A DNA stretch of 64,000 bases from contig ML241294.1 of the NCBI GenBank assembly GCA_005239175.1, positions 941,275-1,005,274 of the forward strand. Direction: 5' to 3'. The first letter of the stretch is position 1. Each line of letters starts with the position of its first letter. The notes below the pieces were generated by a model. It had not been told where the DNA came from. It saw only the letters and a program-made list of their open reading frames with translations, and did no database searches. The DNA is from a halophilic archaeon SHRA6. GTDB taxonomy: Archaea; Halobacteriota; Halobacteria; Halobacteriales; Haloferacaceae. The translations under genes and the position numbers were made by a program. Positions 25,179 through 33,048 of the stretch are shown piece by piece.

Positions 25179-26389
25179 GCCTCGACGCCTACACCCTCGC
25201 GTTCCCAATCCAGGTCGAATTCGGATCAGGAACGATCGATCGGCTCGGCGGGCTCGTCGAATCTCAGGAGTGGGAGTCACTGCTCGTCGTGACCGACCCT
25301 GGGATCGTCGACGCAGGGATTCTCGACCCGGTAACCGCTGCGCTCTCGGAGACAGCGGTCGAGTACGATGTGTACGACGGCGTCCGACCGAATCCGACGG
25401 TGTCGATGGTCGAGGCGGCGACGGAGGCTGTCGCCGACGCCGGCGCAGATGCGATCGTCGCTGTCGGCGGCGGCAGTTCGATCGACACGGCCAAGTGCGC
25501 GGCGTTGATGACGACGAATCCCGGCTCGATCGTCGACTACGAGGTCACGTCCGCCGAAGAAGTCGCCGAAGGACCGATCGAGACCGCGCCGCTGCCGCTC
25601 GTAACGGTCCCGACGACCGCCGGAACCGGCAGTGAGGTGGATTACTGGGCGGTGATCACCGACGAAGAACGGGAGTTCAAAATGGCGATCGGCCAATCGC
25701 CGCTGTACCCCGGCGGGCCCTACCTCGGTGCGGAGGCCTCGATCGTCGATCCAGAACTCACGCGATCGCTGCCGCCAGGACAGACCGCCGCAACAGGCTT
25801 CGACGCCTTTTCGCACGCGCTCGAAAACCACGTCTCCTCAGCGTGTCCTGCATTTGTCAGGCCACTATCAAGTCACGTGATGGAAACCGTGCCGGCGTAC
25901 CTCGAACGCGCGTACACAGACGGGAAATCCGACATGGAGGCACGCGAGCAGATGCTGTATGCCTCACACCTCGCGGGGATCTGTGAGAACTTCGCGGGCT
26001 TCGGCGCAATTCACTCGCTCGCGGAGGTCACCGGCGGAATGTACCCCGAAATCCCGCACGGCGAGGCGATCGCGGCGTACACCCCGGCAGTGATGCGGTA
26101 CAACCTCGAGGCGGTGCCCGAGCGATACGCGGAGGTCGCCGAAGCAATGAGCGTCGACACGACAGCGCTGTCGACCGCTGAAGCCGCAGCCGAATCCGTG
26201 AGTGCCGTCGAGGACCTCATCGCCGCGGTCGACCTCCCGGAGAGCCTCGCAGCACTCGGCGTCGATCGTGACGACCTTCCAGAGATCGCCGAAAAATCGC
26301 TTGACACTATCGAAATTCACGACAACCCACGGGACGCCGACGCCGACGACCTGCTGGGTATCGCTACGGACGCCTACGAGAGCCGATGA
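25175..26389 (+). CDS. Iron-containing alcohol dehydrogenase
   Basis: A 404-residue group III (Fe-ADH) enzyme, an NAD(P)-dependent alcohol or polyol dehydrogenase in the cytoplasm. The N-terminal dinucleotide domain holds VAVGGGSSIDTAKC and TVPTTAGTGSEV. The C-terminal helical domain carries the metal ligands: Asp and His in TGFDAFSHALENHVS, and further His residues in GAIHSLAEV and IPHGEAIA. All are intact. Its stop overlaps the ATG of the aldehyde dehydrogenase (ATGA), so the pair converts an alcohol to an acid in sequence. The neighbouring Ugp-like importer and IclR gene suggest a polyol-derived substrate, by inference. Confidence 0.92.
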   Translation: MSLDAYTLAFPIQVEFGSGTIDRLGGLVESQEWESLLVVTDPGIVDAGILDPVTAALSETAVEYDVYDGVRPNPTVSMVEAATEAVADAGADAIVAVGGGSSIDTAKCAALMTTNPGSIVDYEVTSAEEVAEGPIETAPLPLVTVPTTAGTGSEVDYWAVITDEEREFKMAIGQSPLYPGGPYLGAEASIVDPELTRSLPPGQTAATGFDAFSHALENHVSSACPAFVRPLSSHVMETVPAYLERAYTDGKSDMEAREQMLYASHLAGICENFAGFGAIHSLAEVTGGMYPEIPHGEAIAAYTPAVMRYNLEAVPERYAEVAEAMSVDTTALSTAEAAAESVSAVEDLIAAVDLPESLAALGVDRDDLPEIAEKSLDTIEIHDNPRDADADDLLGIATDAYESR

Positions 26390-27891
26390 CCGACGAGGAA
26401 CCGCTCAGCCACGCCGACACGATCGCCGAGGTAACAGACGGACTGTCGTTCGGGCCGTGGATCGACGGGGGCCCTGCGGAGACAGCCGAGACGTTCGAGA
26501 CGATCGATCCAGCAACCCACGAACCGATCGCGGCGGTCGGTCGCGGCGACGCAAGCCACGTCGACCGGGCAGTGTCCGCAGCGTGGGACGCATACGATCG
26601 CGAGTGGGCCAAAACGACGTACGCCGATCGGGCACGGCGGCTGGTCGAGTGGATCAAGACGCTTCGAGATCACGCTGAGGAGCTGACGCGGCTGGAGTGT
26701 CTTGACACCGGCAAGCCGATCGCGGATACGCGCGCGGAGGTCGAAGGCGCGATCGATACCCTCGAGTATTACGCGTCGATCGCCCGCGGAGAGCGCGGCG
26801 CACAGATCCCCGCAACCGAGAACACGCACATCTACACCCGGCGAGAGCCCTACGGTGTCGTCGGCCAGATCGTCCCGTGGAACTTTCCGATCTGGTCGGC
26901 AGCCTGGAAGCTCGGGCCGGCGCTCGCGGCGGGCAACGCGGCAGTGCTCAAGCCCGCGACGGACGCGCCGCTTTCGATCATTCGGATGGTGCAGCTCTCC
27001 GCAGACATCCTCCCTGCGGGAGTTTGTAACGTCGTGCCCGGCTCCGGATCGACCGTCGGGTCGACGTTGAGCGATCACACAGATATTCGAAAGGTGTCGT
27101 TTACCGGGAGCGCCGAGGTTGGCGAGCAGGTGATGCGCGCGGCCGCACCGCAGATCGTTCCGGTAACCTTAGAGTTAGGCGGCAAGTCGCCGTTCGTCGT
27201 GTTTCCGGACGCCGATCTCGAGACCGCGGTCGACGCGGCGTCCAGCGGAATTTTCTACGGTACCGGCCAGATCTGTGATGCGCTTTCGCGGGCGATCGTC
27301 CACGAGAACATTGCAGACGAGTTCCTCACGCGGTTGTGCGAGGCGGCTGCCGGGTACGCGCCCGGCGATCCGCTCGAGGAATCGACGACGCTCGGGCCGC
27401 TGACAACCCGATCGGGCTACGACGATGTCCGCGAATACATGCAACTGGGGCGTGAGGAAGGCGCAACGGTGGCCACAGGCGGTGGGACGCCAGAGGACCC
27501 CAAACTGCGCGACGGGTGGTATGTCGAGCCGACGGTGTTCACCGAAGTCGACTCGGCGATGACGATCGCCCGCGAGGAGATCTTCGGCCCCGTGTTGACC
27601 GTCCAGACGTTCGAGACCTACGAGGAGGCGATCGAGATGGCCAACGACACCGACTACGGGCTCGCAGCGGGGATCGCGACAGAACGAACGTCGATTGCAC
27701 ACCGCGCGGCCGCGGATCTCCAGGCCGGGATTGTCTACGTCAACGCCTACGGTCCGATCCTGCCAGAGGCACCCTACGGAGGATTCAAACAGTCTGGGAT
27801 CGGCCGAGAGCTGGGAACAGAAGTCCTCGATCACTACCAGCAGACGAAGACCGTGTGTGTCACCCTTTCGGAGCCCACGATCGACGGGTAA
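26386..27891 (+). CDS. Aldehyde dehydrogenase, NAD(P)-dependent
   Basis: A 501-residue ALDH-superfamily enzyme that oxidises an aldehyde to its carboxylate. Motifs in order are VPWNFPIWSAAWKLGPALAA (substrate channel and cofactor region), FTGSAEVGEQVM, the general base Glu in LELGGKSP (about residue 265), the catalytic Cys in GTGQICDALSRA (about 300) and EEIFGPVLTVQTF. It resembles betaine-aldehyde-type enzymes, but in FxxxGQxCxA the final part is CDALS. It is co-translated with the Fe-ADH upstream. The IclR-family gene on the opposite strand ends 20 bases away. Confidence 0.92.
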   Translation: MTDEEPLSHADTIAEVTDGLSFGPWIDGGPAETAETFETIDPATHEPIAAVGRGDASHVDRAVSAAWDAYDREWAKTTYADRARRLVEWIKTLRDHAEELTRLECLDTGKPIADTRAEVEGAIDTLEYYASIARGERGAQIPATENTHIYTRREPYGVVGQIVPWNFPIWSAAWKLGPALAAGNAAVLKPATDAPLSIIRMVQLSADILPAGVCNVVPGSGSTVGSTLSDHTDIRKVSFTGSAEVGEQVMRAAAPQIVPVTLELGGKSPFVVFPDADLETAVDAASSGIFYGTGQICDALSRAIVHENIADEFLTRLCEAAAGYAPGDPLEESTTLGPLTTRSGYDDVREYMQLGREEGATVATGGGTPEDPKLRDGWYVEPTVFTEVDSAMTIAREEIFGPVLTVQTFETYEEAIEMANDTDYGLAAGIATERTSIAHRAAADLQAGIVYVNAYGPILPEAPYGGFKQSGIGRELGTEVLDHYQQTKTVCVTLSEPTIDG

Positions 27892-27911
27892 GGCGCACGA
27901 CAACAGCGGTG

Positions 27912-28712
27912 TTACGCTGTCGGCCACAGCGTTTCAATATCTGATTCGAACGTCTCGATCGCTCCAGCCAGCGTTGTAGAGATCTCCTCCTTGATCGTCG
28001 TGTCATCCAGACGGTAGGCCGGCCCGGATACGCTGAATCCGCCGATCGGTGACCCAAGTGGATCGGTAACCGCCATTCCAACGCTTCGAAGCCCCTCGGT
28101 GAACTCTTGATCGTCAATCGCGTAGCCGCGCTCGCGGACGGCCCTGAGTTCCTCAGAGAGCCGATCGCGATCGGTGATCGTGTTCTCGGTGTTCGCTGGC
28201 AGCCCCCACCGATCAACGATCGCTGAGACATGCTCTTCGGGGAGTGCCGCCAGGATCGCCTTCCCGGCCGCCGTCGAGTGCATGTGGTAGTACGTCCCGA
28301 CCCGAGCTCTGGCAGTCGGGGCCGATCGGGAGTCAACCTCGCCGTAGCGATTCTGTTCGTGATACGATTCGCTGATGGTGACAATACGCCCGTGTTCTTC
28401 GACGACGAAATCGACCTCCTCGCGTGTTTCGGTGGTGAGGACGTCGACCGTCTCCGCGGCTCGGCGGTGTTCCGGGCGTCGCTGCCTGGCGTATTCACCG
28501 AGGGAGAGCAGTTTGAGCCCGACGTGGTAGGTAGTGCCCTCTTTGATGAGATACCCAGCTTCGTGGAGGGTGACGAGATGTTTGTGCGCCGTGCTTGTCG
28601 CGAGGTCCAAGGCGTCGGCAATCTCCGTGACGCCAGCGCCATTGAGCTGCTGAATCGTCTCTAACACGTCGATCGATGTTTCGGTTGTCGAGAGGGTCGT
28701 TCGGGGGGCCAT
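27912..28712 (-). CDS. IclR family transcriptional regulator
   Basis: A 266-residue regulator. The winged helix-turn-helix covers about residues 14-65 (VLETIQQLNGAGVTEIADAL, then LATSTAHKHLVTLHEAGYLI). The effector domain begins near residue 80, with VDFVVEEHGRIVT, MHSTAAGKAILAALPEEHV and GGFSVSGPAYRLDD. The gene is convergent with the ADH-ALDH operon and likely controls it, the ugp operon or the exported phosphodiesterase at 29088. The upstream gap holds an AT-rich promoter-like run (GTTAAAATTTAAA at about 28729). Confidence 0.9.
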   Translation of the reverse strand: MAPRTTLSTTETSIDVLETIQQLNGAGVTEIADALDLATSTAHKHLVTLHEAGYLIKEGTTYHVGLKLLSLGEYARQRRPEHRRAAETVDVLTTETREEVDFVVEEHGRIVTISESYHEQNRYGEVDSRSAPTARARVGTYYHMHSTAAGKAILAALPEEHVSAIVDRWGLPANTENTITDRDRLSEELRAVRERGYAIDDQEFTEGLRSVGMAVTDPLGSPIGGFSVSGPAYRLDDTTIKEEISTTLAGAIETFESDIETLWPTA

Positions 28713-29087
28713 ATGACTACCATACCGAGTTAAAATTTAAAAATGTACGCATAAGGGAAGACTCGCATCCGAATAAACATTCCAGCGATCGTGTCGGAAA
28801 GCCGAATACGCGATCGATCAGTGATGAATATCACGACGAATCTGGAGAGTAATACGAAGAGAATCGCATTTATTACGGTTATACAAAACAAAGTGAGATA
28901 TATTCGTGATATTTGAGGCAGATTTCAATCGAGCCGAGAGTATAGTAATTGTGATACAAAGTGTGATTCTGGCAGCGACTAGATAGAAATATATATTCTA
29001 TATATCCATGTATGCGGGAAACTGCGACAAAACTGCTTCGGCATCAAATTCCCGATCGCTTTTCACGGCGGCCCTAGTTGTAGCGGT
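28713..29087. other. AT-rich intergenic region
   Basis: About 375 bases between divergent IclR and exported phosphodiesterase genes. It contains promoter-like A/T runs near 28730 and 28995 (AAATATATATTCTATATAT) but no open frame I would call a gene. Confidence 0.5.
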
Positions 29088-29912
29088 ATGAACACGGACG
29101 GTCCAACCAGGCGGGCACTGCTGGCGGCGATGGGCTCTTCGATCGCCGTGGCTGCAGCAGGATGTGTGGATTCAGATGGCGGAGAGGACTGTCCAGATCC
29201 CGACATCCCACCGCGAACCGAGTGGCAGATAAAGTCGGATCGTGAGGAACGAGAGGTCATCGCTCACCGCGGCTGTGCAGCCCAGTTCCCAGAGAACACG
29301 CTATACGCCTTCGAGCGCGTCTCGCCGTACGTTGACGGGATCGAATTGGACGTCCGACGGGCCGAGTCGGGCGAAATTGTTGTGTTTCACGACGAGACAC
29401 TCGATCGGCTGACAGCGTGTGACGGAGAAGTCGGACGGACGGATTACGAGGCGCTCGCCTCCTGTGAGGTTGGGTGTACCGGAGACGGCGTGCCGCGGCT
29501 CGGAGACGCCTTCGAGGTGATTCCGCCGGACGTGCGGGTGAACGTCGAGTTGAAAACAGCCGGGATGGCCGACGAGATAACGTCGATCGCGGCCGACGTC
29601 GAACACGAAGTACTGGTCTCGTCATTTCTGCCTGCGGCGCTGCGGGAGATTCGAGACGTCGATTCCTCGGTGCCGATCGCGCTCGTGACAGATCAGCGGC
29701 TCCGCGAAAGCCTCGCAGTCGCCCGCGATTTGGGGTGTTCAGCACTCCATCCCCGATACGATCTCTCTGAGCTCTCAGCGACGATACGGGAGGCACATGC
29801 GGACGGGATACGGGTCAAGGTCTGGACGATCGACGACGAATCCGGCGTTGACGCGGCCGTACAGGCGGGGGTCGATGGGATGTTCGTCGATCGGCTGGAC
29901 CTGTTTTACTGA
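29088..29912 (+). CDS. Exported glycerophosphodiester phosphodiesterase (lipoprotein)
   Basis: A 274-residue GDPD-family enzyme with a twin-arginine-like start (TRRALLAAMGSS) and lipobox AAAGC at about residue 24, followed by an acidic linker with two further Cys. It is therefore expected on the outer face of the membrane. The catalytic core matches the cytoplasmic enzyme at 19856: AHRGCAAQFPENTLYA, ELDVRRAESGEIVVFHDETL and NVELKTAGM. It hydrolyses glycerophosphodiesters outside the cell, giving products for the Ugp-like importer nearby. It stands alone with AT-rich DNA on both sides. Confidence 0.9.
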   Translation: MNTDGPTRRALLAAMGSSIAVAAAGCVDSDGGEDCPDPDIPPRTEWQIKSDREEREVIAHRGCAAQFPENTLYAFERVSPYVDGIELDVRRAESGEIVVFHDETLDRLTACDGEVGRTDYEALASCEVGCTGDGVPRLGDAFEVIPPDVRVNVELKTAGMADEITSIAADVEHEVLVSSFLPAALREIRDVDSSVPIALVTDQRLRESLAVARDLGCSALHPRYDLSELSATIREAHADGIRVKVWTIDDESGVDAAVQAGVDGMFVDRLDLFY

Positions 29913-30566
29913 GCGGGATGTCGAGTTGGGTGGGTAGGAACAGATTTCCCTAATAACGAGAGTGTAGATATTCATTACACCAATATACGCGTAATGGTCC
30001 GAAGGTCGAAAGTACCCTACAAAATATCAGTCTGTATAAAAATTACGCAGGAGATAGAAATAGTATCAAATTTATATACATTATATTTGTACGATATGTT
30101 TTAAATAATCGATGGTCGATTAGCTCTCGATAAGGGGTTGAACAAAGAAGTCATATGAAGAGAGGAGGTGGCCATAACGAGTAGAGCTCGCGATGAATAA
30201 AGGCGTTCTATCGAAAAGTGAGAGAGTGGCTGCTGAATGTAGCACAAAAGCTCTTGAAAAGGAGATATGAGAGCACTCAACAAAATTGAGATATCTTTTA
30301 TTCGATCGGTCAGTCACGTCATACTGAGAAAGATGGAGGCAGCTATATAAAGATATATTTCTTATACGTTGACCAAATATATTTTATTTTATATATACAT
30401 ATATAAGATAGACTAAAAGAGTAATACATGGTTGATTGAGCGATCGAAGTACCGAGATGTCTCTATGGAGTACCGATCGCTCACAAGCACGATGACTCGA
30501 GCGATCGCTCTCTTCGGTGTAAATAATGAAACTGAGAAATGTCGTCGTGAGACGACCGTTCAGTAA
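29913..30566. other. AT-rich gene-free stretch with GAGCGATCG inverted repeats
   Basis: No coding frame was recognised. A/T runs dominate 30040-30110 and 30330-30420. Near the right end an inverted repeat, GAGCGATCG(AA)GTAC (30438-30452) and GTACCGATCGCTC (30470-30482), could form a stem with an 18-base loop. A separate perfect palindrome GAGCGATCGCTC lies at 30499-30510. They lie downstream of the cold-shock gene and may act in 3' end formation or protein binding. Confidence 0.5.
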
Positions 30567-30761
30567 TTAGTTGCGGACGACGTTCGTCGCGCGTGGGCCC
30601 TTCGGAGCCTGTTCAATATCGAATTCGATCTCGGTCCCCTCGGTTAGATCCTCACCGCCAACGTCCTCCATGTGGAAGAAAACGTCCTCGTCAGCATCGT
30701 CCGTCGAAATGAAACCGTAGCCGCCTGTGTCGTTGAAGAAATCAACTTTACCGTTTGCCAT
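30567..30761 (-). CDS. cspA: Cold shock protein (CspA family)
   Basis: A 64-residue single cold-shock domain, the standard length. The start at 30761 gives MANGKVDFFNDTGGYGFIST. RNP1 is GYGFIS and RNP2-like residues are in DVFFHMEDV. The rest, LTEGTEIEFDIEQAPKGPRATNVV, is the classic C-terminal half. It binds single-stranded RNA or DNA and acts as an RNA chaperone in the cytoplasm. The upstream leader is about 15-35 bases with a TATA-like CTTATCCG on the minus strand. Confidence 0.95.
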   Translation of the reverse strand: MANGKVDFFNDTGGYGFISTDDADEDVFFHMEDVGGEDLTEGTEIEFDIEQAPKGPRATNVVRN

Positions 30762-30962
30762 TGCAACTAAACAAACCCTCGGGACACGGATAAGGGTTGG
30801 CATTCGTCTTCCATATGGGTTTGTTGATAGACGTATGTTCTGTAATTAGCGTTTAACAGTAATTTTTAACAGTATATGGTGATTTGCCGTAGAGAACCGC
30901 CAAAGTCGAGTACACAAGCAAAAACACTCGTCGAATCGGAAATTCGATCGCTGTGTGTGAGA

Positions 30963-31532
30963 TTAGGTACCAAAAGGCGGGGCGCGTTCGCCGGCCCGGA
31001 TCGCACAGTCGAGCCAGTTTTCTTCCGGCGGAAGTGGACACGAGAAGGCGTCGCTGAACGCGCAAAACGGCGAATACGCGAGGTTGAAGTCGATCGGGAC
31101 CGTCGCACCAGTCTCCAGTTCGGTGGTCGGCGTGAGTTCCATGTACCGACCCGTTCGGTAGCTCTGTTGGCCGGTCGTCTTATCGCGAAACGGGACGAAG
31201 ATCGACTCGTCTTCGGCGGTTTCCTGTTCGTACCCCGAAAGCGTGTGCGTGTCACCCGCCAGCTCGAATTCGAAGGACACCATCCGCAGGTATCGAACAT
31301 TCGGGCCGGCGGTCGTCTCAAGTTCGATCGGCTCGGGATCGTCGTGAACAGTCACCGTCGCCTCGACGCGGTAGGTCGGGTCAGGATCAAAATACGCGAG
31401 TCCATCGAACTCGTCGCGGTGTTCAGGTGCGATTGGCGATTGTGGGTGTTCCGCAAGGAACGCGTCCTTTTCGTCGCGGTTTTCGCGCAGTTCACGTCGC
31501 CAGGCGTCAACGTCGAACGATTGATCGGACAT
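30963..31532 (-). CDS. DUF1684 domain-containing protein
   Basis: A 189-residue soluble protein. The order of motifs fits DUF1684: an N-terminal helix WRRELRENRDEKDAFLAEHP, then FDGLAYFDPDPTYRVEA, FRDKTTGQQSYRTGRYM, IDFNLAYSPFCAFSDAFSCP and LPPEENWLDCAIRAGE. The last segments (NPYCAYS...CPxPPxEN in other members) are the best-conserved part of the family. Function is unknown; a role in carbohydrate or fatty-acid metabolism has been suggested only by context in other organisms. It is downstream of the HTH gene at 31581 with 48 bases between. Confidence 0.85.
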   Translation of the reverse strand: MSDQSFDVDAWRRELRENRDEKDAFLAEHPQSPIAPEHRDEFDGLAYFDPDPTYRVEATVTVHDDPEPIELETTAGPNVRYLRMVSFEFELAGDTHTLSGYEQETAEDESIFVPFRDKTTGQQSYRTGRYMELTPTTELETGATVPIDFNLAYSPFCAFSDAFSCPLPPEENWLDCAIRAGERAPPFGT

Positions 31533-31580
31533 ACCGGTTGTTGGGCCGACCGACCCAAAGAGCCAGTGGTATCTGGCGAG

Positions 31581-32288
31581 TCAGTCGAACGATCGGAGGT
31601 TTTCAAGCGCGGTCCCGATGTCGCAGGTCGAAATCGCGAGCGAAAAGCCGTCAACAGAGGCTAGCGCGGGGGCGTGCTCCCAGAGGTCATCCTCGGAGAG
31701 TCCGTGGAGAACGACCGCGTTTGGGGTGGGCGTGACGACGCGCATCGCGACAAGGGGGGATTCTCCGCGCGTGACGTCGGTAAACACGAGCGCGCGATCG
31801 GTACTCTGTCCGTACAGTCGGTAGAACTCCTCGCTCGAGAGTCGCGTGATCGCCTGAATGCTGTTGATGATTGTGTGACCGTTGACGTAGTCGCGATCGC
31901 CACTGGTAATCTCCGTCGCTTCGATCGCGTCGTAGAAGTCCGACAGCGAGATTGCGGTGCGGTACTCGCGGAGGTCCCGCACGATGTCGCTTTCGAACCC
32001 CGCAGTGAGCACGCGACCAAACTGGCGGATGCGCTTGCCGCCGCGCTCGTCGTCGATCGCCAACAGCGCGGTCACCATTCGGCGGACGACACCGATCCCG
32101 GGACTTTCCCGGCGGCCGCTTTCGTAGTCAGAGACGACCGACGACGAGACGTCCAGTTCGGCGGCAAGCTCGGTCTGGGAGACGCCAAAGTCTGTTCGCC
32201 ACTTGCGCAGCGTCGCGCCAGGGTCACCGCTCAGCGTGATCTCACCGGCGATTCGGCGGGCGAGTTCGTCCCGTGGGGCGTCGCTCAT
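31581..32288 (-). CDS. Helix-turn-helix (XRE-type) transcriptional regulator
   Basis: A 235-residue DNA-binding protein. The start at 32288 (MSDAPRDELARRI) is chosen because the longer frame adds 45 non-conserved residues. The XRE helix-turn-helix covers about residues 25-70 (RTDFGVSQTELAAELDVSSS followed by VVSDYESGRRESPGIGV). The C-terminal 140 residues (EITSGDRDYVNGHTIINSIQ, YGQSTDRALVFTDVTRGESP, FSLAISTCDIGTALENL) form a ligand- or partner-binding domain seen in many haloarchaea. It probably precedes the DUF1684 gene in one transcript. Target unknown. Confidence 0.85.
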   Translation of the reverse strand: MSDAPRDELARRIAGEITLSGDPGATLRKWRTDFGVSQTELAAELDVSSSVVSDYESGRRESPGIGVVRRMVTALLAIDDERGGKRIRQFGRVLTAGFESDIVRDLREYRTAISLSDFYDAIEATEITSGDRDYVNGHTIINSIQAITRLSSEEFYRLYGQSTDRALVFTDVTRGESPLVAMRVVTPTPNAVVLHGLSEDDLWEHAPALASVDGFSLAISTCDIGTALENLRSFD

Positions 32289-32497
32289 CCGAGCCACCCC
32301 GTGTCGGCGGTCATGTATGTCGCTGGATCGCATACCGGCAAAAGCGTATCGAACCCAAGGTTCGACAACTGCCGAATTTGCTGTCTCCGGCAGGCGATCG
32401 ATCGACTGTCTGTGGGAGGCCAACGGGACCCAACAGGAGCCAACGGGTGATCGGCCGGAACCCGAAACGCTTCGATGGTGGGCAGGGATCGATCGGC

Positions 32498-33019
32498 ATG
32501 AGCGAGATGAACGTCACCGTCCGTCCGTATCGACCGACCGATTCGACCGCACTCTGGGGACTCAAAGAGGGATTCGAGCGGGGGCTCGGCGAGGGAACCG
32601 GCGGTGAGTCGAAGGCCGCACGCTACGACGCGAAGCTAACTGAGACGTACCGCGATCGCTACCTCGCGTGGGTCGACCGCTGCGTCGAGGAGAATCCCCG
32701 AAACGTACAGATAGCGGTTGACGACGACGGGGAGATTGCCGCAGCGGGTGAACCGATCGGCTACGTCTTCGTCCTGCCGGCGTCGCTGTCGTTCATCTGG
32801 GACGCGGCCGTGTTGAACGAGCTGTACCTCCATCCGGACGCAAGGGGCACCGGGGTCGCCGATCGGTTGATGGAGGCGGCGATCGAGACTGCCGACGAAC
32901 AGGATCTCCCACTCGATCGGCTCGTTCTCGATGTCGATCGGAAAAATGAGCGCGCGAAGGCGTTCTACGAGAAACACGGCTTCGAACACTGGGGTGAAAT
33001 GGTCGCGCGGGATCTGTGA
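32498..33019 (+). CDS. GNAT family N-acetyltransferase
   Basis: A 173-residue acetyltransferase. Strand VTVRPYRPTDSTALWGLKE opens the GNAT fold, and the acetyl-CoA loop is LHPDARGTGVADRLMEAAIE (about residues 110-129), matching the R/Q-x2-G-x-G/A pattern. VDRKNERAKAFYEKHGFEHWG near the C-terminus is the typical final motif. The start at 32498 gives MSEMNVTVRP; upstream in-frame codons look non-coding. Acetyl acceptor unknown. It stands alone between divergent and convergent neighbours. Confidence 0.9.
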   Translation: MSEMNVTVRPYRPTDSTALWGLKEGFERGLGEGTGGESKAARYDAKLTETYRDRYLAWVDRCVEENPRNVQIAVDDDGEIAAAGEPIGYVFVLPASLSFIWDAAVLNELYLHPDARGTGVADRLMEAAIETADEQDLPLDRLVLDVDRKNERAKAFYEKHGFEHWGEMVARDL

Positions 33020-33048
33020 CGGCACCACGACCGGACAGCTAGTGAGGG

